A stretch of 64,000 nt of DNA, taken from the NCBI RefSeq assembly GCF_030814815.1, contig NZ_JAUSVR010000013.1, positions 46,482 through 110,481 on the forward strand. The letters run 5' to 3'. Within the stretch, counting starts at the first letter, position 1, and each line of letters starts with the position of its first letter. A program made the translations under genes and the position numbers. The notes under the pieces were generated by a model that had not been told where the DNA came from, did not search any database, and was given only the letters and a program-made list of their open reading frames with translations. Below are positions 53,161-62,326 of the stretch, one piece after another. This DNA is from Ancylobacter amanitiformis. GTDB taxonomy: Bacteria; Pseudomonadota; Alphaproteobacteria; Rhizobiales; Xanthobacteraceae.

Positions 53161-54362
53161 TCCTCTGCGGCGGGCTGGGCACCCGGCTCGGCGAGCTCAC
53201 CGCCGCGACACCGAAGCCCATGCTGCCGGTGGCGGGACGCCCGTTCCTCGACCATCTCATCCAGCAGACCGCGCGCTACGGCATCACCCGTATCGTGCTG
53301 CTGGCCGGGCGCTTCGGCGAGCAGGTCGCCGCCGCCTATCACGGCCGCACCCTCTATGGCGCCACTATCGAGGTTGTGGTGGAACCCGCCCCGCTCGGCA
53401 CGGGCGGCGCGCTTCGCTTCGCCGCCGACCGGCTGGAACCGGAATTCCTGCTGCTCAACGGCGATTCCTGGATCGATGCCGACATCGCCGGCTTCGCCCG
53501 CGCCTGGCGCACGGCCCGGGCCGATGACCCCACGCTCGCCGCGCAGATGCTGCTGCAGGTGGTGCCCGATGTCGCCCGCTTCGGCAGCGTGACGCTGGAG
53601 GGCAACCGCATCAGCGCCTTCCTGGAGAAGAGCACTGAGCGCGCCGGCACGGCCGGGCTGATCAATGCCGGCGTCTACCTTCTCACGCGCGACATTGTCG
53701 ACCTCATCCCCCCCGCGATCGCCTGCTCGCTGGAAACCGACGTCCTGCCGCGCCTCGTGGCGCAGCGGCGGGTGGGTGCCGTGACGGCGCCGGAGGGCAG
53801 CTATTTCATCGATATCGGCGTGCCCGAGACCTTCGCCCGCGTGCAGACGGAACTGCCGCGCGTGCGCACGCGCCCGGCCCTGTTTCTCGATCGCGATGGC
53901 ACGCTGAACCGCGATGCCGGCTATACCCACCGGGTCGAGGATCTCGACTGGATGCCCGGCGCGCGCGAGGCGATCGCGCATGCCAATGCCGCGGGCTATT
54001 ACGTCTTCGTCGTCACCAATCAGGCGGGCGTGGCGCGCGGCCTCTATGACGAGGCGGCAATCGCGACCTTCCACGCGGCGATGCAGGAACAGCTTGGCGA
54101 AATCGGCGCTCATATCGACGCCATCGAGTGGTGCCCTCATCATGTGGATGGCACGGTCGAGACCTATCGGCGGGAGTGCGACCGGCGCAAGCCCGGGCCC
54201 GGCATGATCAACGACCTGCTGGCCGCCTGGCCGGTGGAGCGCGGGCTCAGCCTGCTGATCGGCGACAGCGATGCCGACATGGCGGCCGCCGAGGCCGCCG
54301 GCATCCGCGCCATCCGCTATCACGGCGGCTCATTGCTGGAACTGCTCAAGACATCGATCTGA
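53142..54362 (+). CDS. hddC-gmhB: Fused heptose-1-P guanylyltransferase (HddC) and heptose bisphosphatase (GmhB)
   Basis: The protein has 406 residues with two enzymes. Residues about 1-235 are a sugar nucleotidyltransferase (ILCGGLGTRLGELT, PKPMLPVAGRPFLDHL, LNGDSW) of the HddC type. Residues about 244-406 are a HAD phosphatase of the GmhB type: D250 and D252 in LDRDGTLN, VTNQAGVARG, GDSDADM. Together they do steps 3 and 4 of GDP-D-glycero-alpha-D-manno-heptose synthesis; HddA next door does step 2. The GmhB zinc loop is incomplete: C331, H333 and C346 are there, but the fourth ligand position is R348. The start is TTG 53142 inside the end of gmhA, so translation is coupled. Confidence 0.87.
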   Translation: MLSQALILCGGLGTRLGELTAATPKPMLPVAGRPFLDHLIQQTARYGITRIVLLAGRFGEQVAAAYHGRTLYGATIEVVVEPAPLGTGGALRFAADRLEPEFLLLNGDSWIDADIAGFARAWRTARADDPTLAAQMLLQVVPDVARFGSVTLEGNRISAFLEKSTERAGTAGLINAGVYLLTRDIVDLIPPAIACSLETDVLPRLVAQRRVGAVTAPEGSYFIDIGVPETFARVQTELPRVRTRPALFLDRDGTLNRDAGYTHRVEDLDWMPGAREAIAHANAAGYYVFVVTNQAGVARGLYDEAAIATFHAAMQEQLGEIGAHIDAIEWCPHHVDGTVETYRRECDRRKPGPGMINDLLAAWPVERGLSLLIGDSDADMAAAEAAGIRAIRYHGGSLLELLKTSI

Positions 54363-54425
54363 CCAATACCTTTAGCTACCAAGACTTTTCGCTGACCGAG
54401 ACTTTCAGCTAATCAAGACTCCGAT
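54362..54425 (+). repeat. Four degenerate 16-17-base units after hddC-gmhB
   Basis: Units starting near 54362, 54378, 54395 and 54411 share the pattern acca/g-a-gacttt-cagct. They begin at the stop codon and end just before the hddA leader. Function unknown. Confidence 0.5.
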
Positions 54426-54444
54426 CCGAACGCCGAGGCATCAC

Positions 54445-55440
54445 ATGTGGATCAGCAAGACCCCGTTGCGGGCGAGCTTTCTGGGCGGGGGGACGGACTA
54501 CCCCTCCCATTTCCGCTCCAACCCGGGCGCGGTGCTGGGCGGCACCATCGACAAATATGTCTACATCCAGGCGCTGCCGCTGTCCGCCGTCGCCGAGCAG
54601 GCGTTCCGCGTCACCTACCGTACCACGGAGAGCGTGCGGCGGATCGAGGACATCCAGCACCCGGTGGTGCGTGAAGCGCTGAAGCTCTATGGCTGGTCGG
54701 CGCCGCTCAACATCGCCACCATGTCCGATCTGCCGGGCAGCACGGGGCTCGGCAGTTCCTCCGCCTTCACGGTCGGCTTCATCAACCTCATCAACCGCAT
54801 GCGCGGCATCGAGCTGACGCGCTACGAACTGGCGCGGCAGGCCATCCACATGGAGCAGGACATCCTGCAGGAGAATGTGGGTGTGCAGGACCAGATCCAC
54901 GCCGCCTTCGGCGGGCTGGCGCGCTACGAGTTCACCGGCGATTCCTTCTCGATCGAGCCGCTGCGGCTGACCACGAGCCGCCTGACCCTGCTCAATTCCT
55001 CGCTGCTGCTGGTCTATACCGGTGGCCAGCGCAGTGCCTCGGCGGTGCTGCAGAACCAGGAGCAGCGCACCAAGTCCGGCGCCAACGAGGGCTACCTGCG
55101 CGAGATGTACGACATGACACGGGTCGGCGCGAGCCTGCTGGAATCGCAGGGCGACGACCTCAACACGGTCGTGCGCTTCGCCGAACTGCTCGACCATGGC
55201 TGGAAGCTGAAGCGCCAGCTGGGTTCGTCGGTCTCGAACTCGGCGATCGACGATCTCTATGTGCAGGGCAAGGAGCTTGGCGCCTGGGGCGGCAAGCTGC
55301 TGGGCGCCGGCGGCGGCGGGTTCGTGCTGTTCCTGGTGGACCCCAATCTGCGCCCCTTGTTCTCCGACCGGTTCGGCGACGGGAATGTAATACCGGTCTC
55401 GCTGACAAATGGCGGGTCGACGGTATCGAATATTCTCTGA
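54445..55440 (+). CDS. hddA: D-glycero-alpha-D-manno-heptose-7-phosphate kinase
   Basis: The protein has 331 residues of the GHMP kinase family. TPLRASFLGGGTDYP is the HddA N-terminus, DLPGSTGLGSSSAFTVGF is the ATP loop, and KLLGAGGGGFVLFLV is the late GHMP motif. It phosphorylates heptose-7-P at C1 to the 1,7-bisphosphate with alpha configuration. With GmhA and the HddC-GmhB fusion it completes the route to the GDP-heptose used in capsules and S-layer glycans. Confidence 0.92.
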   Translation: MWISKTPLRASFLGGGTDYPSHFRSNPGAVLGGTIDKYVYIQALPLSAVAEQAFRVTYRTTESVRRIEDIQHPVVREALKLYGWSAPLNIATMSDLPGSTGLGSSSAFTVGFINLINRMRGIELTRYELARQAIHMEQDILQENVGVQDQIHAAFGGLARYEFTGDSFSIEPLRLTTSRLTLLNSSLLLVYTGGQRSASAVLQNQEQRTKSGANEGYLREMYDMTRVGASLLESQGDDLNTVVRFAELLDHGWKLKRQLGSSVSNSAIDDLYVQGKELGAWGGKLLGAGGGGFVLFLVDPNLRPLFSDRFGDGNVIPVSLTNGGSTVSNIL

Positions 55441-55543
55441 GCGCGTTGCATCAAGGCGGCGATCAACGTTCTCATGTAGCAGAGTGAGACGAGCGCCCGG
55501 ATGCTGGAAGGCAAGAGGCCGCGACCGGGGGGAGGCGAGCACA

Positions 55544-58500
55544 TTGACGACGAACGGCGACCCGCCGCATCGTGAGGCGATTGCGTCCGGGAAAGACCGC
55601 GGCGCCCGGCCGGACCTTGCCGAGCTCGTGTCGCTTGATCTGCTCGCCGTGCTGTTCCGGCCGCTTGCGCGGCGTCCGTGGCCCGCTGCGACGGATGCAA
55701 GCGCGCTCTGCGTGCCGGCCCGCGACGACGCGCGCGGCGACGACGAACTGCGCGCCCTCGCCGGCGCGCAGGCCGTGCTGCGGCCGGACCTCGCCTCCGC
55801 GCGCGGGACGGGCGAGGTCCTTGCGGCGCTGGCCTCGGCGGACTTCGTCCTCACCGCATCGCTGCCGGTGGCGACGCTGGCGGCGGCCTGTCGCATTCCG
55901 TTCGCCTTCTGGGACGACGGCAGGCCGGGATCGGCCGCCGGGTGGCGGGAATTTGCCGATCGGATCGGCATCGATGCGCCGCCCCGCCGCACCATTCCCG
56001 AGGGCCGCGCCGTTTACGACACGCATATCCGCCCCGCGCTGGCGGCCGCTGCACAGCGGCCGGCGCCTGACTCCTGCGTCGATGAGAGCGAACGGCTCCG
56101 CACCGAGGCGGTCGCCCTCGGCCTGACGCTGGAGACGGCCCGCCTGACCGCGGAGCAGCAGGCGCGCAGCGCGGCGACGGATCTGGCGGCCGCGCACCGG
56201 CTCATCGAGACCTTGCGCCGCAAGGCAGGGGACAGCGAAACCAGCCGGCGCCGGACGGAACAGCGTCTGGCGGTGGTCTCCGCGGCGGGCGACCGGCTGG
56301 CGGAGGAGCTGCGCCGCGCCTATTCACGCCCGCTGCGCCCGCTGAAACGGGCGATCGAGCGCGCCGTGCTGCGCTTTCGGCTGCTGTTCGAGGGCAGCCT
56401 CCTCTCGCCCGAATCAGCCGAGCGACTGCGCCTGCGCATCGCCGAGCAGAAGCCGGCACCCTTCCGCCGCGACTGGTTTGCCGCCCGCAGCAGCGCCCTG
56501 CCAGCGGCCCGCGGCACGAACCCGGAAGCCGGCACCCCTCCCTACCCCGCCCCTCTCTCCGCTGCCGCGGGTCTCCGGGCCCCCACCCGACCCGCTCAAC
56601 CCAAGGTGAAGATGTCGCTGCGCCGGGACTTGCATGTGAAGATGCTGCGGCTGGCGGCCCGGCTGGCCTCTCCCTTCTCCAAGCGCACGAAGGCACGGTT
56701 CTGCCGCTCCGCCGACAAGCGCGACCCTCGCGTCGCCTGGTTCCCCGCGCTGGGGCCGGGGGCCGAGACGCCCAATACGCCCCGTCGGGTCATCCAGCAG
56801 AAGAAGGCGCTGGCGGCCATCGGCGCGGAAACCCAGGTGCGGGTGCCGACATCCGAACAGCCGGTGGTCAGCATCATCGTGCCGACCTATGGCCAGGTGG
56901 ACTACACCATGCGCTGCCTCGCCTCGCTGGCGGCCAATCCGCCGCGCCTGGCCTTCGAGGTGATCGTCATGGACGATGCCTTTCCTGGGCCGGAGGTCGA
57001 GCGGCTGCATCGCGGTATCGAGGGCGTGCGGGTCATCCGCAACGAGGTCAACAAGGGCTTCCTGCTCACCTGCAACGCCGCCGCCGCCGCCAGCCGCGGC
57101 GAGTTTCTGCTGTTTCTCAACAACGACACCGAAGTCATGCCCGGCGCGGTCGATGCGCTGGTCGATCCGCTTCGCGCCGACCCCGACATCGGCATGACCG
57201 GCTCCAAGCTGGTCTACCCCACAGGCCGCCTGCAGGAGGCGGGCGGCATCATCTGGAGCGACGGCTCGGGGTGGAATGTCGGCCGCAACGGCGATCCCGA
57301 CCGGCCGGAATATGATTACCGGCGTGAGGTCGACTACATATCCGGCGCCTCGATCATGGTGGCCGCCGCGCTTTTCGCCGAACTGGGCGGGTTCGACCCG
57401 GCCTTTGCCCCGGCGTACTGCGAAGATTCCGATCTCGCCTTCCGCATCCGCCAGCGTGGCCTCAAGGTCGTCTACGAACCGCGATCGGTGGTGATCCATT
57501 TCGAGGGCATCTCGCACGGCACGGACGTGAACTCGGGCCTCAAGGCCTATCAGGTCACCAACACCGAAAGGCTGAAGAACCGCTGGAAGGACGTGCTGGA
57601 GCGCGAGCATTACGCCACGCCCGCCGAATTCGCCCGCGCGCGGGACCGCGCCCGGCACCGTCCGGTGATCCTGGTCGTCGACCATTACGTGCCCGAGCCC
57701 GACCGCGACGCGGGATCGCGGACGATGATGAGCTTCCTCATCGCGCTGCGCGAGGCCGGCTGGGTCGTCAAGTTCTGGCCGGAAAACCGGCTCTATTCCG
57801 CAACCTACACGCCGCCGCTGCAGGATCTCGGCATCGAGGTGCTCGATGCCCGCTGGCCCGGCGATTTCGAGAACTGGATGCGGGCGAACGGCGCGTTCGT
57901 CGACCACGTGCTGGTCAGCCGGCCGGCCGTGGCGCGCGGGGTGCTGATGGCGCTGATCACGCTCACCTCGGCGCGGCTCAGCTATTATGGCCACGACCTG
58001 CATTTCCTGCGCATGAAGCGGCAGGCCGAGGTGCTGGGCGACGCACGGCTGATGGCCGAGGCGCAGGAAATCGAGCGGCTGGAACGTCGGCTGTGGCGGC
58101 AGTTCGACGTGGTATTCTACCCCTCCCAGGTCGAGGCCGATCTGGTCCGGGCCAGCGCGCCGGGAACGCTGGCCAAGGCGGTGATCCCGTTCTGCTACGA
58201 TCATTTCGAGGAACGGGCGGCACCCGTGCCGGGCCGGCTCATCCTGTTCGTGGCAGGCTTCGCCCACGCGCCCAATGTCGACGCCGCCGAGTTCCTGGTG
58301 AGCGAGGTGATGCCGCTGGTGCATGAGCGCCTGCCCGATGCTCGCCTTGCCCTGGTCGGCTCCAACCCGACGCCGGCCGTGCGTGCGCTCGCGGACGATC
58401 GCACCGAGGTGTCGGGCTGGGTCAGCGAGGAGCGGCTGCAGGCCTATTACCGGCAGGCCCGCGTCGCGGTGGTGCCGCTGCGCTTCGGCGGCGGCGTCAA

Positions 58501-58789
58501 GAGCAAGGTGATCGAGGCCATGGCCATGGGCCTGCCGCTGGTGACGACGCCGATGGGGGCGGAAGGCATTGACGGGCTCGAGCGGATCGCCGCCATCCAC
58601 GAGGACCCGCGCGACATCGCCGCCAGCATCGTTGGCCTGATCGAAGCGGATGACGCCTGGATGCGGGCCTCGCAGGCCGGCATCGACTATGCGCGTCGTC
58701 ACTTCTCGCGCAGCGCGCTGAAGGATTCGCTGCTCGCCGCGCTGGTGCCCAAGAGCGGAGCCGCAGACGCGAAAACGGGCGAACCCTGA
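55544..58789 (+). CDS. Two-headed glycosyltransferase (GT2 + GT4) with coiled-coil N-terminus
   Basis: The protein has 1081 residues. The first 150 or so resemble nothing I know. Residues about 175-265 are a Glu/Arg/Ala-rich coiled coil. Residues about 440-690 are a GT2 domain (SIIVPTYGQVDYTMRCL, LFLNNDTEVMPGAVDAL, SGASIMVAAALFAELGGFDP, YCEDSDLAFRIRQRGL). Residues about 705-1065 are a GT4-like domain (LFVAGFAHAPNVDAAEFLV, VPLRFGGGVKSKVIEAMAMG). Such fusions add two sugars in sequence. The position after the GDP-heptose genes suggests that one head uses GDP-heptose. I chose TTG 55544, eight bases after GGGGGGAGG; a longer frame starts at 55409 inside hddA and is unlikely. Confidence 0.82.
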   Translation: MTTNGDPPHREAIASGKDRGARPDLAELVSLDLLAVLFRPLARRPWPAATDASALCVPARDDARGDDELRALAGAQAVLRPDLASARGTGEVLAALASADFVLTASLPVATLAAACRIPFAFWDDGRPGSAAGWREFADRIGIDAPPRRTIPEGRAVYDTHIRPALAAAAQRPAPDSCVDESERLRTEAVALGLTLETARLTAEQQARSAATDLAAAHRLIETLRRKAGDSETSRRRTEQRLAVVSAAGDRLAEELRRAYSRPLRPLKRAIERAVLRFRLLFEGSLLSPESAERLRLRIAEQKPAPFRRDWFAARSSALPAARGTNPEAGTPPYPAPLSAAAGLRAPTRPAQPKVKMSLRRDLHVKMLRLAARLASPFSKRTKARFCRSADKRDPRVAWFPALGPGAETPNTPRRVIQQKKALAAIGAETQVRVPTSEQPVVSIIVPTYGQVDYTMRCLASLAANPPRLAFEVIVMDDAFPGPEVERLHRGIEGVRVIRNEVNKGFLLTCNAAAAASRGEFLLFLNNDTEVMPGAVDALVDPLRADPDIGMTGSKLVYPTGRLQEAGGIIWSDGSGWNVGRNGDPDRPEYDYRREVDYISGASIMVAAALFAELGGFDPAFAPAYCEDSDLAFRIRQRGLKVVYEPRSVVIHFEGISHGTDVNSGLKAYQVTNTERLKNRWKDVLEREHYATPAEFARARDRARHRPVILVVDHYVPEPDRDAGSRTMMSFLIALREAGWVVKFWPENRLYSATYTPPLQDLGIEVLDARWPGDFENWMRANGAFVDHVLVSRPAVARGVLMALITLTSARLSYYGHDLHFLRMKRQAEVLGDARLMAEAQEIERLERRLWRQFDVVFYPSQVEADLVRASAPGTLAKAVIPFCYDHFEERAAPVPGRLILFVAGFAHAPNVDAAEFLVSEVMPLVHERLPDARLALVGSNPTPAVRALADDRTEVSGWVSEERLQAYYRQARVAVVPLRFGGGVKSKVIEAMAMGLPLVTTPMGAEGIDGLERIAAIHEDPRDIAASIVGLIEADDAWMRASQAGIDYARRHFSRSALKDSLLAALVPKSGAADAKTGEP

Positions 58790-58802
58790 GGGCCCGCCCG
58801 TT
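58774..58802 (+). terminator. Terminator spanning the stop of the two-headed glycosyltransferase
   Basis: AACGGGCG (58774-58781) pairs with CGCCCGTT (58795-58802), followed by CTTC. It contains the TGA and serves the plus-strand gene, facing the convergent glutamine synthetase gene. Confidence 0.6.
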
Positions 58803-58833
58803 CTTCATCCGGATGATGATCCGTGCCGAACGC

Positions 58834-60138
58834 TCAGATATCGAGCGTGTTGTCGCGCTCCCACTGTGTCAGGTGGCGCGCATAGGCGTTCCATTCCTCG
58901 TGCTTCAGCTTGAGGAAACCATCGACGACCGGCGCGCCGAGCGAGTTGCGCAGCACGGTGGACTTCTCCAGCGCCCGCAGCGCGTCGAGCAGGTTCAGCG
59001 GCAGTTTCTTGGCGCCGCGCACCTTGTGGCCGTCCGTGTACATGTTGATGTCGAGACGCTTGCCGGGCTCGCGCTGGTTCTGGATGCCGTCGAGGCCGGC
59101 GGCCAGCACGGCGGCCGGCGCGAGATAGGGGTTGGCCGCGCCGTCGGGCAGGCGCAGTTCCAGCCGGCCCGCATCGGGGATGCGGATCATGTGGGTGCGG
59201 TTATTGCCGGTATAGGTGACGGTATTCGGCGCCCAGGTGGCGCCCGAGACGGTGCGCGGCGCGTTGATGCGCTTGTAGGAATTCACCGTCGGGTTGGTGA
59301 AGGCGCACAAGGCGTCGGCCGAGTGGATGAGGCCGCCGATGAAATTGTAGCAGAGGTCGGAAACGCCAAGCTCGCCATCCTCGTCCGCGAACAGGTTGGC
59401 CCCCTCCTCGCTCCACAGCGAGGTGTGCATGTGGCAGCCCGAGCCCGTGAGGTCGATGAAGGGCTTGGGCATGAAGGTGGCGCGCAGGCCGTGCTTCTCG
59501 GCGATCGCCCGCGCCATGTACTTGAAGAAGACGTGGCGATCGGCGGTCACCAGCGCATCGTCGAAGTTCCAGTTCATCTCGAACTGGCCATTCGCGTCCT
59601 CATGGTCGTTCTGGTAGGGCCCCCAGCCGAGCGCGAGCATGCAATCGCAGATCTCCTTGATCACGTCATAGCGACGCATCAGGGCGGACTGGTCGTAGCA
59701 GGGCTTGATGGCGTTATCGGCGGTGTCGGAAATCTTCGTGCCGTCGGCATTGGTGAGAAAGAACTCGCACTCGACGCCGGTCTTCATCTGGTAGCCGATG
59801 GATTCGGCACCCAGCATCGTGCTCTTCAGCACGTTGCGCGGGGCCTGCGCCACCAGTTCGTCATTCATCACGAGATCGGAAGCGAGCCAGCCGACTTCCG
59901 GCTTCCACGGCAGCTGGATCAGGCTTTCCGGATCGGGAACCGCGAACAGGTCCGCATCGGCCGGCGACATGTCCAGCCAGGTGGCGAAGCCCGCGAAGCC
60001 CGCGCCGGCCCGCTGCATGGAGCCGATAGCCGCCGCCGGTGCCAGCTTTGCCCTCAGGCCGCCGAACAGGTCGACATAGGAGATGAGGAAATACTTGATG
60101 CCGAGTTCTTGGGCGGCATGGGCAAGGTCATTTGCCAT
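58834..60138 (-). CDS. glnT: Glutamine synthetase family protein, GlnT/GmaS type
   Basis: The protein has 434 residues of the GS fold in the rhizobial GlnT (type III) branch, which also holds gamma-glutamylmethylamide synthetase (GmaS). Metal and substrate sites are visible: VECEFFL, QNDHEDANGQFEMNW, GSGCHMHTSLW and NRTHMIRIP, with RLELRLPDGAANPYLAPAAVL late. It joins glutamate with ammonia or methylamine using ATP. It follows the glxBCD-like genes but is separated by a stable hairpin. Sequence alone does not separate GlnT from GmaS here. Confidence 0.87.
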   Translation of the reverse strand: MANDLAHAAQELGIKYFLISYVDLFGGLRAKLAPAAAIGSMQRAGAGFAGFATWLDMSPADADLFAVPDPESLIQLPWKPEVGWLASDLVMNDELVAQAPRNVLKSTMLGAESIGYQMKTGVECEFFLTNADGTKISDTADNAIKPCYDQSALMRRYDVIKEICDCMLALGWGPYQNDHEDANGQFEMNWNFDDALVTADRHVFFKYMARAIAEKHGLRATFMPKPFIDLTGSGCHMHTSLWSEEGANLFADEDGELGVSDLCYNFIGGLIHSADALCAFTNPTVNSYKRINAPRTVSGATWAPNTVTYTGNNRTHMIRIPDAGRLELRLPDGAANPYLAPAAVLAAGLDGIQNQREPGKRLDINMYTDGHKVRGAKKLPLNLLDALRALEKSTVLRNSLGAPVVDGFLKLKHEEWNAYARHLTQWERDNTLDI

Positions 60139-60215
60139 GGTGCATTCCGGTTCCGTGCTGTTCCTCGGCCCCTTTGGGGGCTCGTTGCGGCGAAGATATA
60201 AGGGCTTGAACGTGC

Positions 60216-60241
60216 AAACCCCGCGCCGAAGCGCGGGGTTT
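60216..60241 (-). terminator. UUCG-tetraloop hairpin between glxD and glnT
   Basis: On the minus strand an 11-bp stem (CCCCGCGC side) is capped by TTCG and ends in GGGGTTT. The C(UUCG)G cap is extra stable only on this strand, so it acts on glxBCD transcripts. It may stop them or set a lower glnT level. Confidence 0.75.
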
Positions 60242-60252
60242 TTCAGCAGTAA

Positions 60253-61590
60253 TCAGAAATTGCCGTTGCTGCCCGGGATCCAGCTGGTCCCGGCAAGCGG
60301 AACATTGGCCATGGCCGCTGCCTCGATGGTGAGCGCCACCAGATCCTCCGGCTCCAGATTGTGCACGTGGCTCTTGCCGCAGGCACGCGCGATGGTCTGC
60401 GCCTCCAGCGTCAGCACGGCGAGATAATTGGCGAGGCGCCGGCCGGCCGCGACCGGATCGAGCCGCGCCATCAGCGCCGGATCCTGCGTGGTGATGCCGG
60501 CGGGATCGCGCCCCTCGTGCCAGTCATCATAGGCGCCGGCGCTGGTGCCGAGCGCCTCGTACTCGGCCTGATAGTGCGGGTCGTTGTCGCCCAGCGCGAC
60601 GAGCGCCGCGGTGCCGATGGCCACGGCATCCGCGCCGAGCGCGAGCGCCTTGGCCACATCCGCCCCGTTGCGGATGCCGCCGGAGACGATGAGCTGCACC
60701 TTGCGATGCATGCCGAGGTCCTGCAGCGCCTTCACCGCCTGGCGCACGGCCGCCAGCGTGGGGATGCCGACATGCTCGATGAAGATTTCCTGCGTCGCCG
60801 CGGTACCGCCCTGCATGCCGTCGACCACGACCACGTCGGCCCCCGACTTCACCGCCAGCGCCGTATCATAATAGGGCCGCGCGGCGCCGACCTTCACATA
60901 GATCGGCTTCTCCCAATCGGTAATCTCGCGCAGTTCCTCGATCTTGATCTCAAGGTCATCCGGTCCGGTCCAGTCGGGATGCCGGCAGGCCGAGCGTTGG
61001 TCGATGCCGACGGGGAGCGTGCGCATCGAGGCGACCCGCTCGGTGATCTTCTGGCCGAGCAGCATGCCCCCGCCGCCCGGCTTGGCGCCCTGCCCGATGA
61101 CGATCTCGATCGCGTCGGCACGCTTGAGGTCGTCCGGATTCATGCCATAGCGCGAGGGCAGGTACTGGTAGACCAGCATGGTCGAATGGCCGCGCTCCTC
61201 ATCGGTCATGCCGCCATCGCCCGTCGTCGTCGACGTGCCCATGGCGGAGGCGCCGCGACCGAGCGCCTCCTTGGCATTGGCGGAGAGCGAGCCGAAACTC
61301 ATGCCGGCGATGGTGACCGGAATCTTCAGCGCGATCGGCTTCTTGGCGAAGCGCGTGCCGAGCACGACATCCGTGCCGCAGCGCTCGCGATAGCCCTCCA
61401 GCGGATAGCGCGACATGGAGGCGCCGAGGAACAGCAGGTCGTCGAAATGGGGAACCTTGCGCTTGGCGCCGGCGCCGCGGATGTCGTAGATGCCGGTCGC
61501 GGCGGCGCGACGGATTTCCGACAGCGTGTATTCGTCGAAGGTCGCGGAGTAACGCGGCTTGGTGCGCGGCGTATGGCTATGGTCGTTCAT
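60253..61590 (-). CDS. glxD: FMN-dependent glutamate-synthase-like subunit (GlxD/MgsC)
   Basis: The protein has 445 residues and corresponds to the FMN-binding synthase domain of GltB. Marks are TIAGMSFGSLSANAKEALG, IEIVIGQGAKPGGGGMLLG, VVVDGMQGGTAATQEIF and SGGIRNGADVAKALALGADA. With the amidotransferase (GlxB) and GXGXG (GlxC) subunits it makes a split glutamate synthase. The same three-part enzyme is N-methylglutamate synthase (MgsABC) in methylotrophs. The start is ATG 61590, ten bases after glxC. Upstream codons are not conserved in type. Confidence 0.9.
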   Translation of the reverse strand: MNDHSHTPRTKPRYSATFDEYTLSEIRRAAATGIYDIRGAGAKRKVPHFDDLLFLGASMSRYPLEGYRERCGTDVVLGTRFAKKPIALKIPVTIAGMSFGSLSANAKEALGRGASAMGTSTTTGDGGMTDEERGHSTMLVYQYLPSRYGMNPDDLKRADAIEIVIGQGAKPGGGGMLLGQKITERVASMRTLPVGIDQRSACRHPDWTGPDDLEIKIEELREITDWEKPIYVKVGAARPYYDTALAVKSGADVVVVDGMQGGTAATQEIFIEHVGIPTLAAVRQAVKALQDLGMHRKVQLIVSGGIRNGADVAKALALGADAVAIGTAALVALGDNDPHYQAEYEALGTSAGAYDDWHEGRDPAGITTQDPALMARLDPVAAGRRLANYLAVLTLEAQTIARACGKSHVHNLEPEDLVALTIEAAAMANVPLAGTSWIPGSNGNF

Positions 61591-61600
61591 CGCCGTACCC

Positions 61601-62326
61601 TCAGTAACTCGACACGTTGTCGACGTGGAAATGATAGAGCGTGCGGGCCGAGCCATAGCGGCGGAATTCACCGATATCGACCTCGCCGAGGATGCCGGCC
61701 GCCGCGAGCTTGCCCGCCAGCAAGGCGCGGTGTTCCTCGCGCATCTCCTTCTCGATGCAATCCGCGCCGAGGCTGGCAACCGAGCCGCGCACGAACAGGC
61801 GCGCTTCATACAGGCTGTCGCCCAGCGCCTCGCCCGCATCGCCGAGCACGGCGAGCGTGCCGGCCTGCGCCATGAAGGCACTCATATGGCCGATCGAACC
61901 CTTCACCACGATGTCGATGCCCTTCATCGAGATGCCGCAGCGCGCCGAGGCATTGCCATCGACGATCAGCAGGCCGCCATTTCCGGTGGCGCCGACCGAC
62001 TGGCTGGCATCGCCCTTCACATGGATGAGGCCGCTCATCATGTTCTCGCCGACGCCCACCCCGGCATTGCCATGGATGATGATATGCGCCTGCTTGTTCA
62101 TGCCGCCACAGTAATAGCCGACCGGCCCGTTGATCTCGACCGTCACCGGCGCGTCCAGCCCGGCCGCGATGGCATGCCGGCCAGCCGGGTTGGCCACTTT
62201 CCAGTGGGTCTCGTTGGTGTCGGAGGTCAGCTTGTGCAGGGCGGAGTTGAGATCGCGCAGGGAAGACGTGGCGAGATCGACATGGGTGGCCGCGTCGGGC
62301 ACCGCGCGGGAAAGAACGAGGTTCAT
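61601..62326 (-). CDS. glxC: GXGXG-domain glutamate-synthase-like subunit (GlxC/MgsB)
   Basis: The protein has 241 residues forming the right-handed beta-helix of the C-terminal GltB domain, with regular Gly/Val/Ile repeats (NGPVGYYCGGMNKQAHIII, GNAGVGVGENMMSG, GGLLIVDGNASARCG). It is structural and helps channel ammonia or methylamine between the other two subunits. Overlaps glxB by four bases. Confidence 0.88.
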   Translation of the reverse strand: MNLVLSRAVPDAATHVDLATSSLRDLNSALHKLTSDTNETHWKVANPAGRHAIAAGLDAPVTVEINGPVGYYCGGMNKQAHIIIHGNAGVGVGENMMSGLIHVKGDASQSVGATGNGGLLIVDGNASARCGISMKGIDIVVKGSIGHMSAFMAQAGTLAVLGDAGEALGDSLYEARLFVRGSVASLGADCIEKEMREEHRALLAGKLAAAGILGEVDIGEFRRYGSARTLYHFHVDNVSSY

